A stretch of 8,807 nt of DNA from the NCBI GenBank assembly GCA_944393305.1, contig CALXZS010000051.1, positions 1 to 8,807 on the forward strand. Reading direction: 5' to 3'. This DNA is from an uncultured Clostridia bacterium (GTDB lineage Bacteria; Bacillota; Clostridia; TANB77; CAG-508). A model generated the notes under the pieces. That model did not search any database, had not been told where the DNA came from, and saw only the letters and a program-made list of their open reading frames with translations. Positions 6,478 to 8,807 of this stretch are shown in pieces; within the stretch, counting starts at the first letter, position 1; the number at the start of each line of letters is the position of its first letter. Both the position numbers and the translations under genes were made by a program.

Positions 6478-6498
6478 ATAAGAAAGGAAGAAGTGGTA

Positions 6499-6879
6499 AT
6501 GTCCATTATATCGAATGTAAGTAAATTCTTTATCGTGTTTACCTACAATGAATTGCCTGGTGAACCGGTAAAATTTACGATTAACATCATTAATGGAAAA
6601 ACATTAAAAATTCGGCTTATCCCGATTGATGGTTTTACCGTCAATCAAGCGCGAGTGATGTATAAAAATCTGCGTCGCTACATTAAAGCTGAATTTCTAA
6701 CTACAATTCCCGAACTTGGAAAGAAGGTGGACGTTGATTCTCAAATAAAGAAAAACGTTCACATTCGTTATTCACAAGTTGGCGGATTGGATGTAAAAAT
6801 CGAAGACCTTCCTAACGAAGAGGAAGAAAAAATTTGTTGGAAAATTGTTAAGCTTATTTATGAGCTTAATAATAAATGA
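6499..6879 (+). CDS. Cassette 3 orphan protein (three-member paralogue family)
   Basis: The product is 126 residues, unrecognised. It carries the family landmarks A51-R-V-M-Y55, P71-E-L, VHIRYSQVGG ending at G96, and a C-terminal helix EEEEKICWKIVKLIYEL with W114. These positions match cassette 2 within one residue, although most other residues differ. No signal peptide, membrane segment or metal motif is seen. The ATG lies 10 bases after GAAAGGA, as in cassette 2. A longer frame back to 6370 crosses the promoter. It ends 14 bases before the terminator hairpin and is convergent with the ATPase gene at 6927. Confidence 0.85.
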   Translation: MSIISNVSKFFIVFTYNELPGEPVKFTINIINGKTLKIRLIPIDGFTVNQARVMYKNLRRYIKAEFLTTIPELGKKVDVDSQIKKNVHIRYSQVGGLDVKIEDLPNEEEEKICWKIVKLIYELNNK

Positions 6880-6893
6880 TTACCAAACCTTTT

Positions 6894-6936
6894 CCCCCAC
6901 CCGCGACAGCCGGTGGGGGATTTCTTTTATTTTTCT
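6894..6936 (+). terminator. Terminator of cassette 3, overlapping the end of the ATPase gene
   Basis: The hairpin at 6894-6919 is identical to the other two and is followed by TTTCTTTTATTTTT. Its T run covers the stop codon (6927-6929) of the convergent minus-strand gene. On the minus strand the hairpin is followed by AAAAGG, so it does not obviously terminate that gene. Confidence 0.92.
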
Positions 6937-8261
6937 TTCAAATATTTTTTTAATAAAAATGTCAAGAAATAAGGAAATGTGTAAAATTTTCCATTAAATC
7001 CTATATTTTTATTGCATAATTTTATTCCATATTTAATGTCTTTATACAAATTACTATCTATCAAATTATTTAGCGAAATAGTAGCATTATTATTTGCTTT
7101 TACTTCAACAGGGATCAATGAATCTTTATCTCTTACCATAAAGTCCATTTCAATTTTTTTGCTATCATTCTTATAAAAATATAAATCATATCCTTCTTTC
7201 ACAAGCATATCGCTTACTATGTTTTCATATAAAGCACCTTTATATGTATTCATATTTTCATTATTTCTTAAATCATCTTGAACTTCTTCATCTAATGAAC
7301 CAATTAAAAGTCCTGTATCTGCAAAATATAATCTATAATTGTCTGGATTGTAGTTACCTTTCAATGGAAGACTTGCTTGCTCCATTGCATAAGAAATATT
7401 TACTATTCCCGCATTTGCAAGCCATTCAACTACTCCTACGTATTCTCTATTTCTTGCTCCCTCTGCTATTTTAGATATTTGAAATTTTTTATTCTCATTT
7501 CCTAAAAAAACTGGTACTTTTCTATAACAATTTAATATTTTTGCTTTGTCTAGTCCTCCTGCATATTTTGTTATATCTTCTTCATAATCCAGTAAAATCT
7601 GTTGTTGCATTTTTAAAATTCCGCTAAAATTTTTATTTTCCACAAATTCACTTACTATTGCAGGCATTCCTCCTACTATCATATATTCTTTAAAGTTTGA
7701 AATCATTATATTATATTGCATATTACTTAGAGGCATTAGTTCTATCATGTGTTTATATAAATCATCAATTTGTTCACTACTATATCCTTTTGCCCACAAA
7801 AATTCTTCAAAATCCAAAGATCTCATTATATAATCTTCTTTATTTCCAACACTATTTGATTCTATTTCATTATAATTAATTCCCATTAAAGAACCAGAAC
7901 AAATAACATCATATCTGCCATCTTCTTTAAAAGCCTTTAATGATGTAGCTGTACTTACACATTCTTGCATTTCATCAAAAAATATTAATGTATCATGTTC
8001 ATTAATTTCAAGTTCTGGCATTTTTAATGTTATATTTTTTATTATGTTGTCAACCTCAAAACCTTCTTCAAAAATTGTTTTAAATTGTGGTTGAAATACA
8101 AAGTTTATCTCTATAAATGTTTTATAATTATTTTTCCCAAAATTTCTAATAGCATTTGTTTTCCCTATTTGCCTTGCTCCTTTTATTATCAAAGGTAATC
8201 TATTTTCATTTTTTTTCCATTCTATAAGGTAATTATCAATTTTTCTTTTCAATCTTCCCAT
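6927..8261 (-). CDS. AAA family ATPase with DUF4143 domain
   Basis: This is a 444-residue member of the widespread AAA_14/DUF4143 family, often found in accessory regions; its cellular role is not established. Walker A is G28-ARQIG-K34-T35, Walker B is LIFFDE (92-97) with D96 and E97, and CSGSLMG (121-127) is the sensor-like segment. The DUF4143 part starts near 210. The C-terminus has E346 (YEN), D373 (EMDF), E386 and K388 (PVEVKA), a PD-(D/E)xK nuclease-like arrangement common in this family; whether it cleaves DNA is inference. The ATG is preceded by AGGAGG with a 7-base spacer. A promoter with direct repeats lies upstream at 8283-8337, so it is probably monocistronic. No terminator is visible on its own strand. 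Length and motifs are complete. Confidence 0.9.
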   Translation of the reverse strand: MGRLKRKIDNYLIEWKKNENRLPLIIKGARQIGKTNAIRNFGKNNYKTFIEINFVFQPQFKTIFEEGFEVDNIIKNITLKMPELEINEHDTLIFFDEMQECVSTATSLKAFKEDGRYDVICSGSLMGINYNEIESNSVGNKEDYIMRSLDFEEFLWAKGYSSEQIDDLYKHMIELMPLSNMQYNIMISNFKEYMIVGGMPAIVSEFVENKNFSGILKMQQQILLDYEEDITKYAGGLDKAKILNCYRKVPVFLGNENKKFQISKIAEGARNREYVGVVEWLANAGIVNISYAMEQASLPLKGNYNPDNYRLYFADTGLLIGSLDEEVQDDLRNNENMNTYKGALYENIVSDMLVKEGYDLYFYKNDSKKIEMDFMVRDKDSLIPVEVKANNNATISLNNLIDSNLYKDIKYGIKLCNKNIGFNGKFYTFPYFLTFLLKKYLKEK

Positions 8262-8282
8262 AATTTTACCTCCTATAAAGTA

Positions 8283-8311
8283 ATCCTATCACATTTTCAG
8301 ATAACTTTCAA
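8283..8311 (-). promoter_or_regulatory. Promoter of the DUF4143 ATPase gene
   Basis: On the minus strand, TTGAAA (8306-8311) and TAGGAT (8283-8288) are 17 bases apart, and TG-A precedes the -10. The leader to the ATG at 8261 would be about 15 bases and includes AGGAGG at 8269-8274. Confidence 0.6.
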
Positions 8312-8337
8312 TGGCTTTATTTCACATTTTTAGATAA
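8287..8337. promoter_or_regulatory. Pair of 18-base direct repeats over the ATPase promoter (candidate operators)
   Basis: TATCACATTTTCAGATAA (8287-8304) and TTTCACATTTTTAGATAA (8320-8337) match at 16 of 18 positions with a 33-base offset, about three helical turns. The first fills the -10/-35 spacer and the second lies just upstream of the -35. They could bind a regulator, or be the trace of a duplicated promoter. Confidence 0.5.
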
Positions 8338-8350
8338 TTAATATATAATT

Positions 8351-8535
8351 GTTACCATTCACAACTTTAATTTTATTTTTAACTTTAATATATGTTCTTG
8401 AGCATTTCAAGTGAGCGTAGGCGACGTCGGAGCGAAGCGTAACGTGCAAGCGCTGAGCGAAGCGAACCGCGAAGTGAAATGTGAAAGAATGTATATTAAA
8501 GTTTAAAGCAATTTATTTAAACTGTGAATGGTAAC
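8351..8535. repeat. Dispersed GC-rich repeat with inverted ends, copy B
   Basis: This is the second copy of the element at 3260-3480, in the same orientation; 8383-8505 has six substitutions and no gaps against copy A. A perfect 13-base inverted pair, GTTACCATTCACA (8351-8363) with TGTGAATGGTAAC (8523-8535), bounds it. Only the inner TTCACA part is shared with copy A, and GTTACCA is private to this locus. The imperfect long inverted ends and the GAGCG-rich centre are as in copy A. The right end overlaps the last codons of gatD. Confidence 0.85.
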
Positions 8536-8807
8536 TTTCGAATTCGTTTAGTAGTTGTTCTCTACATTTTTCTTCAAATGTATCATCCAACTTTTCTAAT
8601 TTTTCTTTTTCATTATATTTTCTCTCTAAACAATATGAAATTATATAGTCTGCTACATCTGGATTTTTAGAAAGTAGTGGCCCATGCAAATATGTTGCAA
8701 TTACATTTTTTTTCATATAACCTTCTTCTATATCTTCAAATTTATTGCCATTTCCATATAATACTTTTCCAAACGGAGATTTTATATCATAAGTTTGTCC
8801 ACCATGA
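8513..8807 (-). CDS. gatD: GatD-like glutamine amidotransferase, C-terminal fragment
   Basis: The last 97 residues of a CobB/CobQ-like class I glutamine amidotransferase are present; the start lies beyond the window. It reads HGGQTYDIKSPFGKVLYGNGN and then ATYLHGPLLSKNPDVADYII, which are typical of GatD. GatD is the glutaminase subunit that with MurT amidates the D-glutamate of lipid II to isoglutamine in Gram-positive cell wall synthesis. The H in YLHGPLL (H41 of the fragment) is the expected catalytic histidine; the nucleophilic cysteine is outside the window. The frame is open to the window edge at 8806, and the ATG at 8714-8716 is internal. murT would be expected upstream (higher coordinates), which cannot be seen. 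The stop TAA (8513-8515) and the last seven or so codons lie inside repeat copy B, so the C-terminus has been shaped by that element. Confidence 0.85.
   Translation of the reverse strand, partial: HGGQTYDIKSPFGKVLYGNGNKFEDIEEGYMKKNVIATYLHGPLLSKNPDVADYIISYCLERKYNEKEKLEKLDDTFEEKCREQLLNEFESYHSQFK

Larger units (their letters stand above)
5279..6936 (+). repeat. Array of three tandem small-gene cassettes with shared promoter, leader and terminator design
   Basis: Three consecutive units (5279-5830, 5840-6357, 6421-6936) each contain, in order, an extended -10 promoter, the sequence TTTTATGTAyATyAAC, a short hairpin, AGAAAGGA, an orphan gene of about 380-410 bases and a terminator with identical stem and loop. 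The coding parts have diverged strongly while the flanks stay alike. No transposase, integrase or CRISPR-like spacing accompanies them. Confidence 0.85.

Noticed and set aside
5791..6919. CRISPR array or integron attC sites suggested by three identical palindromes
   Set aside because: The units are over 500 bases apart, each palindrome is followed by a T run typical of a terminator, there are no spacer-length intervals, and no attC-type R-box pairs or cas/integrase genes are present.

Overview
The window looks like a chromosomal segment of a low-GC Gram-positive bacterium, probably an AT-rich gut-type Firmicute. The reasons are strong AGGAGG ribosome binding sites, sigma-A type promoters with extended -10 elements, a tRNA gene that encodes its own CCA end, and a gatD-type gene, which belongs to peptidoglycan amidation in Gram-positive bacteria. 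Sampled 60-base lines run about 23-28% GC in the housekeeping-like genes. They run about 37-47% GC in the small orphan genes.

Layout. (1) 1-640: the 3' part of tRNA-Gln(CUG), a bidirectional terminator, and a small minus-strand orphan with a Cys/His zinc-finger-like tail and its own promoter. (2) 648-3227, minus: a fused ABC ATPase-permease of the MacB/FtsX type. (3) 3260-3480: copy A of a GC-rich repeat with inverted ends. (4) 3541-5273: a divergent pair, a COG1313/PflX-like radical SAM protein (minus) and an acyl-ACP thioesterase (plus), sharing a compact double promoter. (5) 5279-6936, plus: three tandem cassettes. Each has an extended -10 promoter, a short 5' leader hairpin, a 126-136 residue orphan protein and the same hairpin terminator. 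(6) 6927-8261, minus: an AAA/DUF4143 ATPase with a promoter containing an 18-base direct repeat. (7) 8351-8535: copy B of the repeat, whose right end encodes the C-terminus of gatD, which runs off the window (8513-8807, minus).

What stands out. The three cassettes are the best candidate for an undescribed system. Their proteins are diverged paralogues sharing A-x3-Y and P-x-L landmarks, while their terminators are identical and their leader hairpins differ by compensating changes. The second candidate is the repeat. Its two copies differ at 6 of 123 aligned core positions, and each is flanked by a different locus-specific inverted repeat. One copy overlaps the ABC transporter promoter and the other supplies the end of gatD. 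Apart from these cassettes and the divergent pair, the genes look like independent transcription units, and I see no pathway linking all of them.
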